The notes beneath the pieces were generated by a model. That model made no database searches and was not told where the DNA came from. It saw only the letters and a program-made list of their open reading frames with translations. 40,737 nucleotides of DNA, taken from positions 1 to 40,737 of the forward strand of contig NZ_JAIOSW010000175.1 of the NCBI RefSeq assembly GCF_021107415.1, given 5' to 3'. The position numbers and the translations under genes are program-made. Below, in pieces: positions 23,823 through 32,638 of the stretch (its first letter is position 1; every line of letters starts with the position of its first letter). Source of the stretch: Desulfobacula sp. (GTDB taxonomy: Bacteria; Desulfobacterota; Desulfobacteria; Desulfobacterales; Desulfobacteraceae).

Positions 23823-24619
23823 AAATTTTAAATCCCTCCCCTGAAATGGATCGACGGTCGTTTGTTAAAAAAGTATTAAACGGAACCATTGCCGGGTCTT
23901 TGTTTCTGGCCTGGCCCATGGGGGGAGGCAGCCTTGAAACCCCTGAAGAGATTCCGGGAATCAAGGGCAAAGAGTATGATATCCTTAACCAGGAATTTGC
24001 CTTTATCGTGGATATTACCCGGTGTATCGGCTGCGGGTCCTGCTGCGTTGCAGACAAACGGGAGTACAATGTCCCCGACGGCAATTACCGAACCTGGGTT
24101 GAACGGTATGTCAAGGGATTCAGTGACAAGCTTTATGTGGACAGCCCCCATGGCGGGCTGGACGGATACCAGCACCCCAGGACAGATATTGATGAGGAAA
24201 TAAGGGACACTTTTTTTGTACCCAAGCTTTGTAATATGTGCAAGGAAGCTCCCTGTGTGCAGGTGTGCCCGGTGGGAGCCACTTTTATATCACCTGACGG
24301 ATTTGTTCTTGTGGATGAAAAACGATGTGTGGGGTGTGCTTATTGCATTCAGGCCTGTCCCTATTCCGTCCGGTTTTTAAATCCCGTTACAAAGACTGCG
24401 GAAAAATGCACCTGGTGTTACCACAGGGTCAGAAAAGGTTTGTTACCGATCTGTGTTGAGGTCTGTCCCACAGGTGCCAGGAAATTTGGCTCCATGAAGG
24501 ATAAAACTTCTGAAGTCTATAAAATTTTGAAAGGTCCCGGTGTTTTGACGGTTCTTAAAAAGGAAATGGGTACCTTTCCCGCACTCTACTACAAAGGCGC
24601 CAGAAGGGAGGTGGTCTGA
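23819..24619 (+). CDS. Tat-exported 4x[4Fe-4S] ferredoxin, NrfC/DsrO-like
   Basis: A 266-residue periplasmic electron-transfer subunit. The N-terminus has the twin-arginine motif DRRSFVKK at residues 11-18 followed by a hydrophobic stretch. Cysteine clusters follow: CIGCGSCC (69-76), CNMC...CVQVCP (138-150), CVGCAYCIQACP (170-181) and CTWC...CVEVCP (197-216). In the first motif the usual fourth Cys is Asp (VADK), and an extra Cys follows the third. I start at 23819 because the Tat signal begins there and the ATG overlaps the preceding TGA. Upstream in-frame codons reach 23735 inside the cytochrome gene and give no signal. It pairs with the NrfD-like protein downstream (TGATG overlap). Confidence 0.9.
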   Translation: MKILNPSPEMDRRSFVKKVLNGTIAGSLFLAWPMGGGSLETPEEIPGIKGKEYDILNQEFAFIVDITRCIGCGSCCVADKREYNVPDGNYRTWVERYVKGFSDKLYVDSPHGGLDGYQHPRTDIDEEIRDTFFVPKLCNMCKEAPCVQVCPVGATFISPDGFVLVDEKRCVGCAYCIQACPYSVRFLNPVTKTAEKCTWCYHRVRKGLLPICVEVCPTGARKFGSMKDKTSEVYKILKGPGVLTVLKKEMGTFPALYYKGARREVV

Positions 24620-25809
24620 TGGATGCAGTGCATAGCCCGGCAGCCATGTTAATTTCCAATTTTGTCTTTCCCAATGACCTTCATGTCCATTGGAGTATGA
24701 TGATCGTCCTTTATCCGTATATCACAGGCCTTGTGGACGGTGCATTTATCATTGCGGCCCTTTATTATCTTTTTGATGTTAAAAGCCTGCGCCCTGTTGC
24801 ACGGTTTTCTCTTTTGTTTGCCCTGGCTTTTCTGGCCATTGCCACCCTGCCGCTTTTACTCCATTTAGGAAGGCCTGAACGAAATTTTAACATGCTCTTA
24901 ACCCCCAGTCCCAGTTCAGCCATGGCAGGATTTGGATATATCTATGCTGTGTCCATGGGAGTCGTTGTCTTTATTATTTTGTTTGTGTACCGGGAAGATC
25001 TTGTGGAATTAAGAGCTACCTCAAAAGGCTGGCTGCAGCTTTTGTACCGGGCGTTGACCTTTGACAGTATTGATCTTTCAGAAGATGCCCGTAAACTTGA
25101 CAAAAAGATCATCCGGTTTCTGGTGGGTATCGGCATTCCCGTTGCAGTCGTCCTTCACGGATATGTAGGCTTTATTTTCGGCGGCGTTAAAGCCAATCCC
25201 ACATGGTCAACACCGTTGATGCCGGTGATTTTTTTATTTTCTGCCTGTGTTTCCGGAATATCGGCCATTATCCTGGCCTACATTGTTATCCGCAAAGCAA
25301 AAGGGCGATCCATTGATTATGACTGTATTAAAACATGCATTAATACGCTGACCCTCTTTTTTATTCTGGCCTTTACCTTTGAGATGCTGGAAGTGTTTTC
25401 CCATTCGTATTTAAAATCCGGGTATCACCATATGGTGGAAGGACTGTTAAACGGTCCCCTGGCAAGCTCATTCTGGTTATGGCAGGTCAAGATATGTTCT
25501 GTGATTCCCTTGTTTGTTTTAGGTGTAATGGGTCTGTTTAAAGTAAAAGATTTTATATATAATTTTATGGCAGCCGCAGTTTCTGCAATTCTGCTGCTGC
25601 AGGTATTGATCATGCGATGGAACGTTGTGATCGGCGGCCAACTCATGAGCAAAAGTGCAAGAGGCTATACCGAGTTTCATCCCGAATGGTTTGACAAGGA
25701 GGGGATACTTGCCGTGATTATCGTCATGTCCATTCCGTTTATCATTCTTTTTGTATTGAGTAAGATTTTTCCATTTTGGACAGCAGACAATGAGACAAAT
25801 GTAAAATAA
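24619..25809 (+). CDS. NrfD/PsrC-like quinone-interacting membrane protein
   Basis: A 396-residue polytopic protein with about nine or ten hydrophobic segments. Features of the NrfD/PsrC/HybB family include an early YPYITGLVDGAFIIAALYYLFD segment, LLHLGRPERNF after the third helix, and GYVGFIFGGVKANPTWSTPLMPVIFLFSACVSG. It should exchange electrons with menaquinone and pass them to or from the Tat-exported ferredoxin encoded just upstream. ATG overlaps the ferredoxin stop (TGATG). 116 bp separate it from the octaheme gene. Confidence 0.9.
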   Translation: MDAVHSPAAMLISNFVFPNDLHVHWSMMIVLYPYITGLVDGAFIIAALYYLFDVKSLRPVARFSLLFALAFLAIATLPLLLHLGRPERNFNMLLTPSPSSAMAGFGYIYAVSMGVVVFIILFVYREDLVELRATSKGWLQLLYRALTFDSIDLSEDARKLDKKIIRFLVGIGIPVAVVLHGYVGFIFGGVKANPTWSTPLMPVIFLFSACVSGISAIILAYIVIRKAKGRSIDYDCIKTCINTLTLFFILAFTFEMLEVFSHSYLKSGYHHMVEGLLNGPLASSFWLWQVKICSVIPLFVLGVMGLFKVKDFIYNFMAAAVSAILLLQVLIMRWNVVIGGQLMSKSARGYTEFHPEWFDKEGILAVIIVMSIPFIILFVLSKIFPFWTADNETNVK

Positions 25810-25925
25810 ATTTTAACAAAAATTTAAGATCAACTCATGAAAGGAGGTGGTGCAGGCAAGTGGTGAGGCGGTGCAAAACGTTTATAGTTTTTGCATTTTA
25901 ATTTAAATTTTGGGAGGGATTTAAT

Positions 25926-27515
25926 ATGACTGTTTTAAGGTCATTACTAATTTTTATGATTGTATCTGTTTTTACAGCAGGGGCTGCTTTTGCATTGACT
26001 GAAGCGTCTTTTGATGTAAAAAATATGAAAAATATCGAAATAAACAAAAAATGCATCACCTGTCATTTAAAGGAAAACAAGTCCCTGGTTCGCCAGTGGG
26101 AAAGATCAGCCCACGCAGCTGCCAAAGAAGGCCAGGTAGGGTGCTATACCTGTCATGCGGCAAATAAGGGTGATGAAATGGGTTATGAACATGAAGGTGC
26201 TTTTATCAAGGCTGTCCTTACCCCCAATGACTGTGCAAAGTGCCATGAGCCCGAGGCAAAGGGAATGGCTGTATCGCATCATGCCACTGCCGGTGAAATT
26301 ATGGCATCCCTTGATAATATGCTGGCAGAGGTAATCGGTGGTATGCCAAGCAACAAAGCGAATATGGCCAGCGGCTGCTGGCAGTGCCATGGATCTATTG
26401 TGTCGCTGAAGCGCGATAAGGATGGAAAATCCATGCGGTCCAAAACCGATGCACCCCAGATGGATCACAATACCTATCCAAACTCCGGTATTGGCCGAAT
26501 TAATCCGGATGGTACCAAGGGTGTCTGCAATGCCTGTCATACCAAGCATTCTTTTTCCGCATCCAGAGCAAGGCAACCTGAAAACTGCGGCAAATGTCAT
26601 TTAGGACCGGATCATCCACAAAAAGAGATCTATGAAGAGTCCAAACATGGTATTGCCTATTATGCTGCGGATAAGGGCAATTCCCCTAATGGCATGAATA
26701 TCATGAAAGACGGTTCCTGGGTATTGGGGGATGATTACCATACCGCACCGGTCTGTTCCACCTGCCACATGGGCTCATTTGTCAAGCTCAATGGTGCAGT
26801 TGCCAAAAATACTCATAATGTGGGTGACAGGCTTTCATGGAATTTGAGAGCCCCTGTTTCTGCGAAATTGAACCGGGCGACATTTACAGATGGGACAGTA
26901 GCAGATATTACTGGCGATATTGCTCCCCGCCCCGGTCAGACAGCCAAAACAAAAACCTATATTCGGGAAGGTGACAGACTCAAGAAAGTGATTGCTGAAA
27001 AGAGCATCAAGAGTGTTGTCTCCTGGCAGGAGAGGCGTGCCACTATGCAGGGAGTCTGCAAATCCTGTCATGGTGTCAACCATGTCAGAAATTTTTATGA
27101 GCAGCTGGATGATGTGGTGAAGCTGTATAATGATAAGTTTGGTAAACCAGGTGGAAAACTGGTTAAAATGCTGAAAAAGGATGGAATCTGGGAAAATTCA
27201 GGCTTCCAGCATAAAATCGGTTATACATGGTTTGAAATCTGGCATCATGAAGGTCGAAGGGCCAGGATGGCGGCTGCCATGCAGGCCCCGGATTACACCC
27301 ATTGGCACGGCCTGTATGAAATTTCCAGGAATTTTTACCATGAATTTCTGCCGGAAGTTCAGGAACTGGCCGACCATGCCGGTAAGGGTGAAAAATACCG
27401 TAAATACATAACGGAACTTCTGGCCCAACCTGAGCATATATGGAAAGCAACCGGCGGCAGTGCGGAAACCATGAAGTTAATTGAAGAAGAAAACAGATTA
27501 AGATATAATCAGTAA
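25926..27515 (+). CDS. Octaheme cytochrome c, hydroxylamine oxidoreductase-like
   Basis: A 529-residue exported protein. A signal peptide (residues 1-23, ending AAFA) precedes eight CxxCH motifs near residues 43, 73, 103, 151, 201, 221, 277 and 378. The region HGIAYYA, NIMKDGSWVLGDDYHTAPVCSTCHMG and the C-terminal WHHEGRRARMAAAMQAPDYTHWHGLYE correspond to the HAO family core and its trimer-forming tail. HAO-like proteins oxidise hydroxylamine or, in anaerobes, reduce nitrite, NO or hydroxylamine; the reductive type normally lacks the active-site tyrosine cross-link. Several Tyr are present near 457-471 but I cannot decide by eye whether one is the cross-linking residue. GGGAGGG lies upstream of the ATG. 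A strong terminator follows at 27529-27570. With the NrfC/NrfD pair upstream it probably acts as a quinol-linked reductase. Confidence 0.85.
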   Translation: MTVLRSLLIFMIVSVFTAGAAFALTEASFDVKNMKNIEINKKCITCHLKENKSLVRQWERSAHAAAKEGQVGCYTCHAANKGDEMGYEHEGAFIKAVLTPNDCAKCHEPEAKGMAVSHHATAGEIMASLDNMLAEVIGGMPSNKANMASGCWQCHGSIVSLKRDKDGKSMRSKTDAPQMDHNTYPNSGIGRINPDGTKGVCNACHTKHSFSASRARQPENCGKCHLGPDHPQKEIYEESKHGIAYYAADKGNSPNGMNIMKDGSWVLGDDYHTAPVCSTCHMGSFVKLNGAVAKNTHNVGDRLSWNLRAPVSAKLNRATFTDGTVADITGDIAPRPGQTAKTKTYIREGDRLKKVIAEKSIKSVVSWQERRATMQGVCKSCHGVNHVRNFYEQLDDVVKLYNDKFGKPGGKLVKMLKKDGIWENSGFQHKIGYTWFEIWHHEGRRARMAAAMQAPDYTHWHGLYEISRNFYHEFLPEVQELADHAGKGEKYRKYITELLAQPEHIWKATGGSAETMKLIEEENRLRYNQ

Positions 27516-27528
27516 CAAGGGTTTATTT

Positions 27529-27570
27529 CCGGCAGGGTGGCATGATGTGCTGTCCTGCCGGGATTTTTTT
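27529..27570 (+). terminator. Rho-independent terminator after the octaheme cytochrome
   Basis: A perfect 8-bp stem (CCGGCAGG at 27529-27536 with CCTGCCGG at 27554-27561) is followed by GA and seven T. It lies 14 bases after the octaheme stop and ends the respiratory operon. Confidence 0.9.
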
Positions 27571-27598
27571 GGCCCTATAGTAAAAGAAATGGGAAAAA

Positions 27599-28186
27599 AT
27601 GCAGAAAAAAGTGATGGGTAGAATTTGTGTGACGGTGCTGTTCCTGCTTTCAAGCCTGGCCCAGGCCAATGAACTGAACAGCCTGTTTGGCCAGGTTGAA
27701 AAGTTAAAAATAGAACGGCAGGGATATGTTTTAGGGGCGGCCTTGAATCAGGAGCAGATGAAGACTGCTGCATCCAATCCAATTGATGCAAATTTTTCGG
27801 ATACATTTAAGTTCAAGGATAAAAATCTGAATATTGTGGCACAGAAAACCAGTAATCGGGTTCTTATTATCTATGAACAATTTGAAGATGCAACGCAGAA
27901 AGAAATTCAGGAGCTCATCGGTGATCTGTATATGAATTTTGATGATCCAACGGTTCTCGCCCACGATAAAGTGGTCTACTGGGCCTATACAAAAAAAGGA
28001 ATTATAACATCCATGGAATTTGATGCAGCGAGACAGGACAGGAAAAAGCTGGATATCCTTGCAACAGTGAAATTTGTCAGTGACATCAATATTATGGAAA
28101 AGGCAAAAGAGTCTGAACCCGCCACAGGCCAGGTCTATTATATCATCAGTTCAGATCCGATTCTAAAACTTTTCAAAGATACGTAA
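27599..28186 (+). CDS. Unknown exported protein downstream of the respiratory cluster
   Basis: I do not recognise this 195-residue protein. It begins with a convincing signal peptide (MQKKVMGRICVTVLFLLSSLAQANE, cleavage likely after AQA). The mature part has no Cys, no heme motif and no obvious membrane segment. A central part VLIIYEQFEDATQKEIQELIGDLYMNFDDP and the C-terminal GQVYYIISSDPILKLF suggest an alpha/beta fold. It follows the terminator at 27529-27570, so it needs its own promoter or read-through. An accessory periplasmic role near the octaheme protein is possible from position only. Confidence 0.7.
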   Translation: MQKKVMGRICVTVLFLLSSLAQANELNSLFGQVEKLKIERQGYVLGAALNQEQMKTAASNPIDANFSDTFKFKDKNLNIVAQKTSNRVLIIYEQFEDATQKEIQELIGDLYMNFDDPTVLAHDKVVYWAYTKKGIITSMEFDAARQDRKKLDILATVKFVSDINIMEKAKESEPATGQVYYIISSDPILKLFKDT

Positions 28187-28219
28187 CCAGATATAATTGA
28201 TACGGTTTTGTCGTCTTAA

Positions 28220-29377
28220 TTAGTTTTTTTCGCCAATGGCTTTACAGACCTGGGACACAAGAAGCACCATATTATCAATACTGTCAAGTTCGGCATATTC
28301 ATCCGCCCTGTGGGCATTGGCCCCCACAATACCCATCCCGTCTATGGTGGGGGTACCGGTCGCAGAGGTGTAATTGCCATCGGAACATCCGCCTGTTGAA
28401 ATCGCTTCCATGAGCAAGCCGATTTCTTGCCCTGTTGATCGAATCAGTTCCCAAAGCTTGCGGGTCCCATCTCCCGGTTCCATGGGCGGTCTGTTGATAC
28501 GGCCCTGAACTATGATTTTTGAGCCTTTTAAGCAGGAACGGTCCTGTATGGTTTTAAAGAAGGTTTCAACTCGTTCTTTTTCTTCAAGTTTTAAAATTCG
28601 TACATCCACAGAGGCTTCAGCCCTATTGGGGATGATATTGACTTTATCTCCGCCTGTGATAACCGTTACCTGGGCAGACGTTTCCATATCATTTTGATTT
28701 AGTTTGTTTATCTCAACAATTTGGTGGGCAAGTTCGACTACAGCATTGATTCCTTTTTCCGGATCAGCCCCGGCATGGGCCTCCTGGCCTTTTACAATCA
28801 CATGAAACCAGCCCCCGCCTTTTCGTTGAAGAACAAACCTATATCCCGGCCGGCAGGGTTCAAAGACAAAGGTTCGCAGGCTTTTTTCAGCCGTTGACAT
28901 GATCCAGTCCTTAGAGGCATTAGAGCCGGTTTCCTCATCACCGTTAAAGGCAACACAGACGGAGAGTGAATCAAGAATGCCTTCATGCTTAAGGGTTTCA
29001 AGAACATGCAGCACCACAAGCAAACCGCCTTTCATATCGCAGACACCCGGGCCGAAGGCCTTGTTTCCTTTGATTGAAAAAGGGCGTTTTTCAACTTCCC
29101 CAGTGGGGAATACCGTATCCATGTGCCCCAGAAACATGACATCAAATTTTTTTTTTGGGGGCTTTTTTTCCGGCCTGTGTTCTGCATAGAGGCATGGAAC
29201 CTTGTCCTTACCTAAAAATAAAATTTTGGTATCAAGCCCAATATTGCTGAATCTTTTTTCAAAAAACCGGGCGATTTTTTTAATTCCGTCTTTATTGTCA
29301 CTGCTGCTGTCAATATTAACAATGGTTTGAAAGTCAGTTAAGAATTGTTGGTGGCGGGTTCCAATATAGTGTTTCAT
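28220..29377 (-). CDS. M20-family metallopeptidase, carboxypeptidase G2-like
   Basis: A 385-residue zinc-dependent hydrolase of N-acyl or peptidic amide bonds. The metal-site motifs are LGHMDTVFP, GPGVCDMKGG and NGDEETGS, with the dimerisation domain GGGWFHVIVKGQEAHAGADPEKGINAV and the C-terminal metal ligand in GANAHRADEYAEL. This arrangement best fits the glutamate carboxypeptidase (CPG2) branch. I chose the ATG at 29377 (MKHYIGT). An in-frame ATG at 29422 would overlap the transporter gene by 17 bp, and neither start has a strong ribosome-binding site. It is the last gene of the minus-strand amino-acid region, next to an SLC13 transporter. No signal peptide, so cytoplasmic; substrate unknown. 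Confidence 0.85.
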   Translation of the reverse strand: MKHYIGTRHQQFLTDFQTIVNIDSSSDNKDGIKKIARFFEKRFSNIGLDTKILFLGKDKVPCLYAEHRPEKKPPKKKFDVMFLGHMDTVFPTGEVEKRPFSIKGNKAFGPGVCDMKGGLLVVLHVLETLKHEGILDSLSVCVAFNGDEETGSNASKDWIMSTAEKSLRTFVFEPCRPGYRFVLQRKGGGWFHVIVKGQEAHAGADPEKGINAVVELAHQIVEINKLNQNDMETSAQVTVITGGDKVNIIPNRAEASVDVRILKLEEKERVETFFKTIQDRSCLKGSKIIVQGRINRPPMEPGDGTRKLWELIRSTGQEIGLLMEAISTGGCSDGNYTSATGTPTIDGMGIVGANAHRADEYAELDSIDNMVLLVSQVCKAIGEKN

Positions 29378-29405
29378 ATTTAATTCAGTCTTTATTAAAG
29401 GGGGT

Positions 29406-31277
29406 TTAGGCGGAGATACCATAGAAAAAATACAGAATGGTCATGACCACGGCAATGAATAAAAAAGTCATTCCGGTACCGGCCCTGACATAATCAATTA
29501 CCTTATAGCCGCCCGGCCTCATGATCAGCGCATTAACCTGATGCGTCGGAAGCATAAATGTGTTTGATGCGGCTATGGCAACCAGCAATGCTGCCATTCT
29601 TGGATCGGCATTGCATTGAACGGCCATGTTCATGGCCAAAGGAATCATGAGGACAGTGGCACCAACATTAGAGGTCACCAGGGTAAAAAAGGATGTTAAA
29701 AAACCAATGAGTAAAAACAGAATAAGAGGCGTAAGTGCCCCCTGCAGGAGATTGGCAATGGATGTGGACAAATAGAGTGCCGCACCTGTTTTTTCAAAGG
29801 CCAGACCCAGGGGTATCAAGCCCGCCAATAAAAAAACCGTCATCCAGTCAACACCCTGATATGCCTCGTCAATGGTTAGAACCCTGGTGAGAATCATACT
29901 GACAGCACCTGCCAGTAATGCTATGGACAATTGGACTTTTAACCCCAGCGCCAGAACAAGGGCCAGAACCAGGCAGCTAATAGCGAACCCTGCTTTTTCC
30001 GGGTGCATGATTTCGCCTTGGATATGCTCGGTAAAGGCAAAGTCTTTTTTCCGCTGTAATAAATGAAATTTTTCCCATTGGCCAAAAAGGAGGAACGCAT
30101 CCCCGGGTTGAATTTTTGTTTCAGAGATATCTTCCAAAAAAACTTTATCCCTTCTGAATAAGGCCAAAGGGTTGACCTGGAATATTTTTCTGAAATAAGC
30201 CTGGTGCAGTGTTTTTCCGACCAGTACAGACCGGGGCCGTACAATGGCCTCTGTGATTCCGGCGTTGTCAGGGGATAATACTTCATTTAATGTATTGAGT
30301 TCAGGACAAAGTTCCCATCCCATATTTTGAGCAAGATTTTTTATATGTTTAGCATTACTGATGACACCGACAATATCTCCGGGTTCAATAATATCTGCCC
30401 GGGCAGGAACGGTCACTCTGATTCTACCGTCTCGTTTTCCCTGTTTACAAATACAAATAACAGTTGAATGGTATAAAGGCCGGAGTTTTAATTCATCCAG
30501 CCGTTTTGTTTCAAAACTTAAGGGAACATTCAGTTCATAGGCATTGTGGATTTCTTCACCATAAGTGCATTCAAGATCATGGTTCAAAAGACAGGTAGGG
30601 TCTGCAGTTGATTTTACCTTTGGTAATATGAATTTTCTAAAAAGAATGAAATATAGAATCGCAGATATAACAAGGGCAATACCGATAGGGGTTACGCTGA
30701 AAAGACCAAAGGGTTCAAAAGGCTTGTCTCCCAGGATGGCCTGGTTGTTTGACCACCAGGATGCCATCAGATCATTTAACAGTATTAACGGGCTTGAACC
30801 CACAAGGGTAATACATCCGCCAATAACAGCACAAAATCCCATGGGAATCAGTATCCTTGAAATGGGCACATTCAATTGCCGGCAGATCCTGTTGGTTGCC
30901 GGCAAAAACAGGGCCGCTGCACCAATATTCTGCATAAAACTGGAGATAAACGCCACGGTCCCGGCTATCAGGGACATGATTCGGACTTCACTTTTTCCGG
31001 CATATTTTATGATATGCCGGGCAAAAATATTCATGACACCTGTTTTATCAAGGCCTTCCCCAATAATGATAACGGCAATGATAGAGACAACAGCATTGGA
31101 ACTTAAGCCACTGATGGCCTGGGAGCCTGTTATCACACCGGATAAGGGCAGAAGTACCATCATTAGAAGTCCAACCATATCAACTCTTACAATTTCAAAA
31201 ACAAATAATATGGTTACAAAAATCAAAAACCCGAATACAATCATCATATCCGAGGTCATTTCAATGGATGGTATCAT
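29406..31277 (-). CDS. SLC13/DASS-type transporter with two TrkA-C domains
   Basis: A 623-residue inner-membrane carrier. Multiple hydrophobic helices form two halves that surround two RCK_C (TrkA-C) regulatory domains in the middle (about residues 225-310 and 325-400). Family marks include QNIGAAALFLPATNRI and GGCITLVGSSPLILLNDLM in the first half, and TSNVGATVLMIPLAMNMA and SNTFMLPTHQVNALIM in the second. Such proteins move dicarboxylates, sulfate or other anions with sodium or protons. AAGGA precedes the ATG at 31277. It lies 29 bp upstream of the CPG2-like peptidase, suggesting co-transcription. Substrate cannot be read from sequence. Confidence 0.85.
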   Translation of the reverse strand: MIPSIEMTSDMMIVFGFLIFVTILFVFEIVRVDMVGLLMMVLLPLSGVITGSQAISGLSSNAVVSIIAVIIIGEGLDKTGVMNIFARHIIKYAGKSEVRIMSLIAGTVAFISSFMQNIGAAALFLPATNRICRQLNVPISRILIPMGFCAVIGGCITLVGSSPLILLNDLMASWWSNNQAILGDKPFEPFGLFSVTPIGIALVISAILYFILFRKFILPKVKSTADPTCLLNHDLECTYGEEIHNAYELNVPLSFETKRLDELKLRPLYHSTVICICKQGKRDGRIRVTVPARADIIEPGDIVGVISNAKHIKNLAQNMGWELCPELNTLNEVLSPDNAGITEAIVRPRSVLVGKTLHQAYFRKIFQVNPLALFRRDKVFLEDISETKIQPGDAFLLFGQWEKFHLLQRKKDFAFTEHIQGEIMHPEKAGFAISCLVLALVLALGLKVQLSIALLAGAVSMILTRVLTIDEAYQGVDWMTVFLLAGLIPLGLAFEKTGAALYLSTSIANLLQGALTPLILFLLIGFLTSFFTLVTSNVGATVLMIPLAMNMAVQCNADPRMAALLVAIAASNTFMLPTHQVNALIMRPGGYKVIDYVRAGTGMTFLFIAVVMTILYFFYGISA

Positions 31278-31322
31278 TTTTTCCTTTTAGTTAATTTTCA
31301 AGCCTGTTTATTATATATGTAT

Positions 31323-31353
31323 GCAAGATTACAATAATAGTCAAGAATCTTGC
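31323..31353. repeat. Inverted repeat between SLC13 transporter and M20 hydrolase genes
   Basis: GCAAGATT (31323-31330) and AATCTTGC (31346-31353) form perfect 8-bp arms around a 15-base loop. No T-run follows on the minus strand, so it is a poor terminator; it may be an operator or RNA-processing hairpin in the 126-bp gap. Confidence 0.35.
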
Positions 31354-31403
31354 TGTAGCAAACAGAGTGATTGCATGTAGATTTAAAAATATTTCAAGCT
31401 GAA

Positions 31404-32576
31404 TTACCTGGCCGGTGAAAGATAGGCCTCAGTGAGCCGTATCCAGAAACCAGCGCCCGTGGACAGGATGTCGTCGTTAAAATCATAGCCCGGGTGATGC
31501 AGGGGCCTGACATCCGGAGTTGATTGTGTTCCAATGAAAAACAAACATCCCGGACAGGCCTGGAGCATATAGGTAAAATCTTCACTGCCCATAATGGGCT
31601 GATCAAGGTCTACAACATTTTTTGCACCGGCAAATTGCACTGCCACCTTGCGCACGAAATCAGTTTCAGTCGTGTGATTGATGGTTGCATCATAACTGCG
31701 CTGATAGTCCACTGAGGCGGTCATACCATAGCTTTCGGATTGGCATTTCGAGATTTCCACAATCCGTTTCTGGAGGTAATCGCGGGTTTTCGGATCAAAG
31801 GAACGGATGCCGACAACCAGTTCAACTTCACTGGGAATAATGTTACTGGCCGAACCGCCGTGAAAGGAGCCCACCGTGATCACCGCAGGCTCAAACGGTT
31901 GAATATTACGCGATACAATGGTTTGCAGCGCCATGACAATACCTGCTCCGGCGACGATCGGGTCTGCAGTGTTTTCTGGAATGGCGCCGTGGCCGCCACG
32001 GCCGTGAACTGTAATCCGTGCCTCGTCGATAGCAGCCATGATCGGTCCGTTGCGAAGGGCGAACTGACCCAGTGGTAACTCGGGTGAATTGTGCAGTGCA
32101 AAAACGGCATCACATGGGAATAGTTTGAACAGCCCCTCTTCAATCATCATTTTTGCTCCGCCGAAGTTTTCCTCGGCCGGTTGAAATATTAAATTGACAG
32201 AACCGTCAAACTTGCGCCTTTTCGCAATGGATGCCGCTGCTCCAAGCAGCATGGCCATGTGCCCGTCGTGGCCGCAGGCGTGCATTCTACCTGGATTCCT
32301 GGAGGCATATGGCAGGCCTGTCTGCTCAGTGACCGGCAACCCATCCATATCAGCACGAATTCCGATGGCACGGTTTGTCCTGCCGTTTCGCAGCGTGCCG
32401 ACAACACCGGTTTTGGCCATCCCGCGATGCACTTGGTATCCCAGAGCATTGAGATGATCCGCTATAAATTCAGACGTACGCGTTTCCTCCAGGCCGAGTT
32501 CGGGATACTGGTGGAGCCTTTTGCGTATGGCCTTCATTTCAGGTAGGTCGTTCTTCATCTTTTCTAAACCATCCAT
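31404..32576 (-). CDS. M20D amidohydrolase, HipO/aminoacylase-like
   Basis: A 390-residue metal-dependent amidohydrolase related to hippurate hydrolase and N-acyl-L-amino acid amidohydrolases. Motifs are ELGLEETRTS, IRADMDGLPV, the metal-binding CGHDGHMAMLLGAA, QPAEENFGGAKMM and the small domain's GRGGHGAIPENTADPI; the C-terminal His is in HHPGYDFND. I start at the ATG at 32576 since GGAGG lies 7 bases upstream; a TTG six codons earlier would place the ribosome-binding site inside the gene. Downstream of an enolase-superfamily racemase gene by 62 bp. Together they resemble N-acylamino acid racemase plus L-aminoacylase pairs that convert N-acyl-D-amino acids into L-amino acids; this is inference. 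Confidence 0.88.
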   Translation of the reverse strand: MDGLEKMKNDLPEMKAIRKRLHQYPELGLEETRTSEFIADHLNALGYQVHRGMAKTGVVGTLRNGRTNRAIGIRADMDGLPVTEQTGLPYASRNPGRMHACGHDGHMAMLLGAAASIAKRRKFDGSVNLIFQPAEENFGGAKMMIEEGLFKLFPCDAVFALHNSPELPLGQFALRNGPIMAAIDEARITVHGRGGHGAIPENTADPIVAGAGIVMALQTIVSRNIQPFEPAVITVGSFHGGSASNIIPSEVELVVGIRSFDPKTRDYLQKRIVEISKCQSESYGMTASVDYQRSYDATINHTTETDFVRKVAVQFAGAKNVVDLDQPIMGSEDFTYMLQACPGCLFFIGTQSTPDVRPLHHPGYDFNDDILSTGAGFWIRLTEAYLSPAR

Positions 32577-32638
32577 AATAGATCCTCCAGTCAATATTTT
32601 TCCAAGGGAACCTATACGTCCCGTGTCGGGATTGTATT

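Noticed and set aside
25837..25866. Nine-codon ORF (MKGGGAGKW) between the NrfD-like and octaheme genes
   Set aside because: It lies over a purine-rich ribosome-binding-site-like stretch and has no ribosome-binding site of its own; too short to support as a gene.
30565..31290. Plus-strand ORF of 241 codons opposite the SLC13 transporter
   Set aside because: Antisense to a clear transporter gene; no domain, composition typical of a complement frame.
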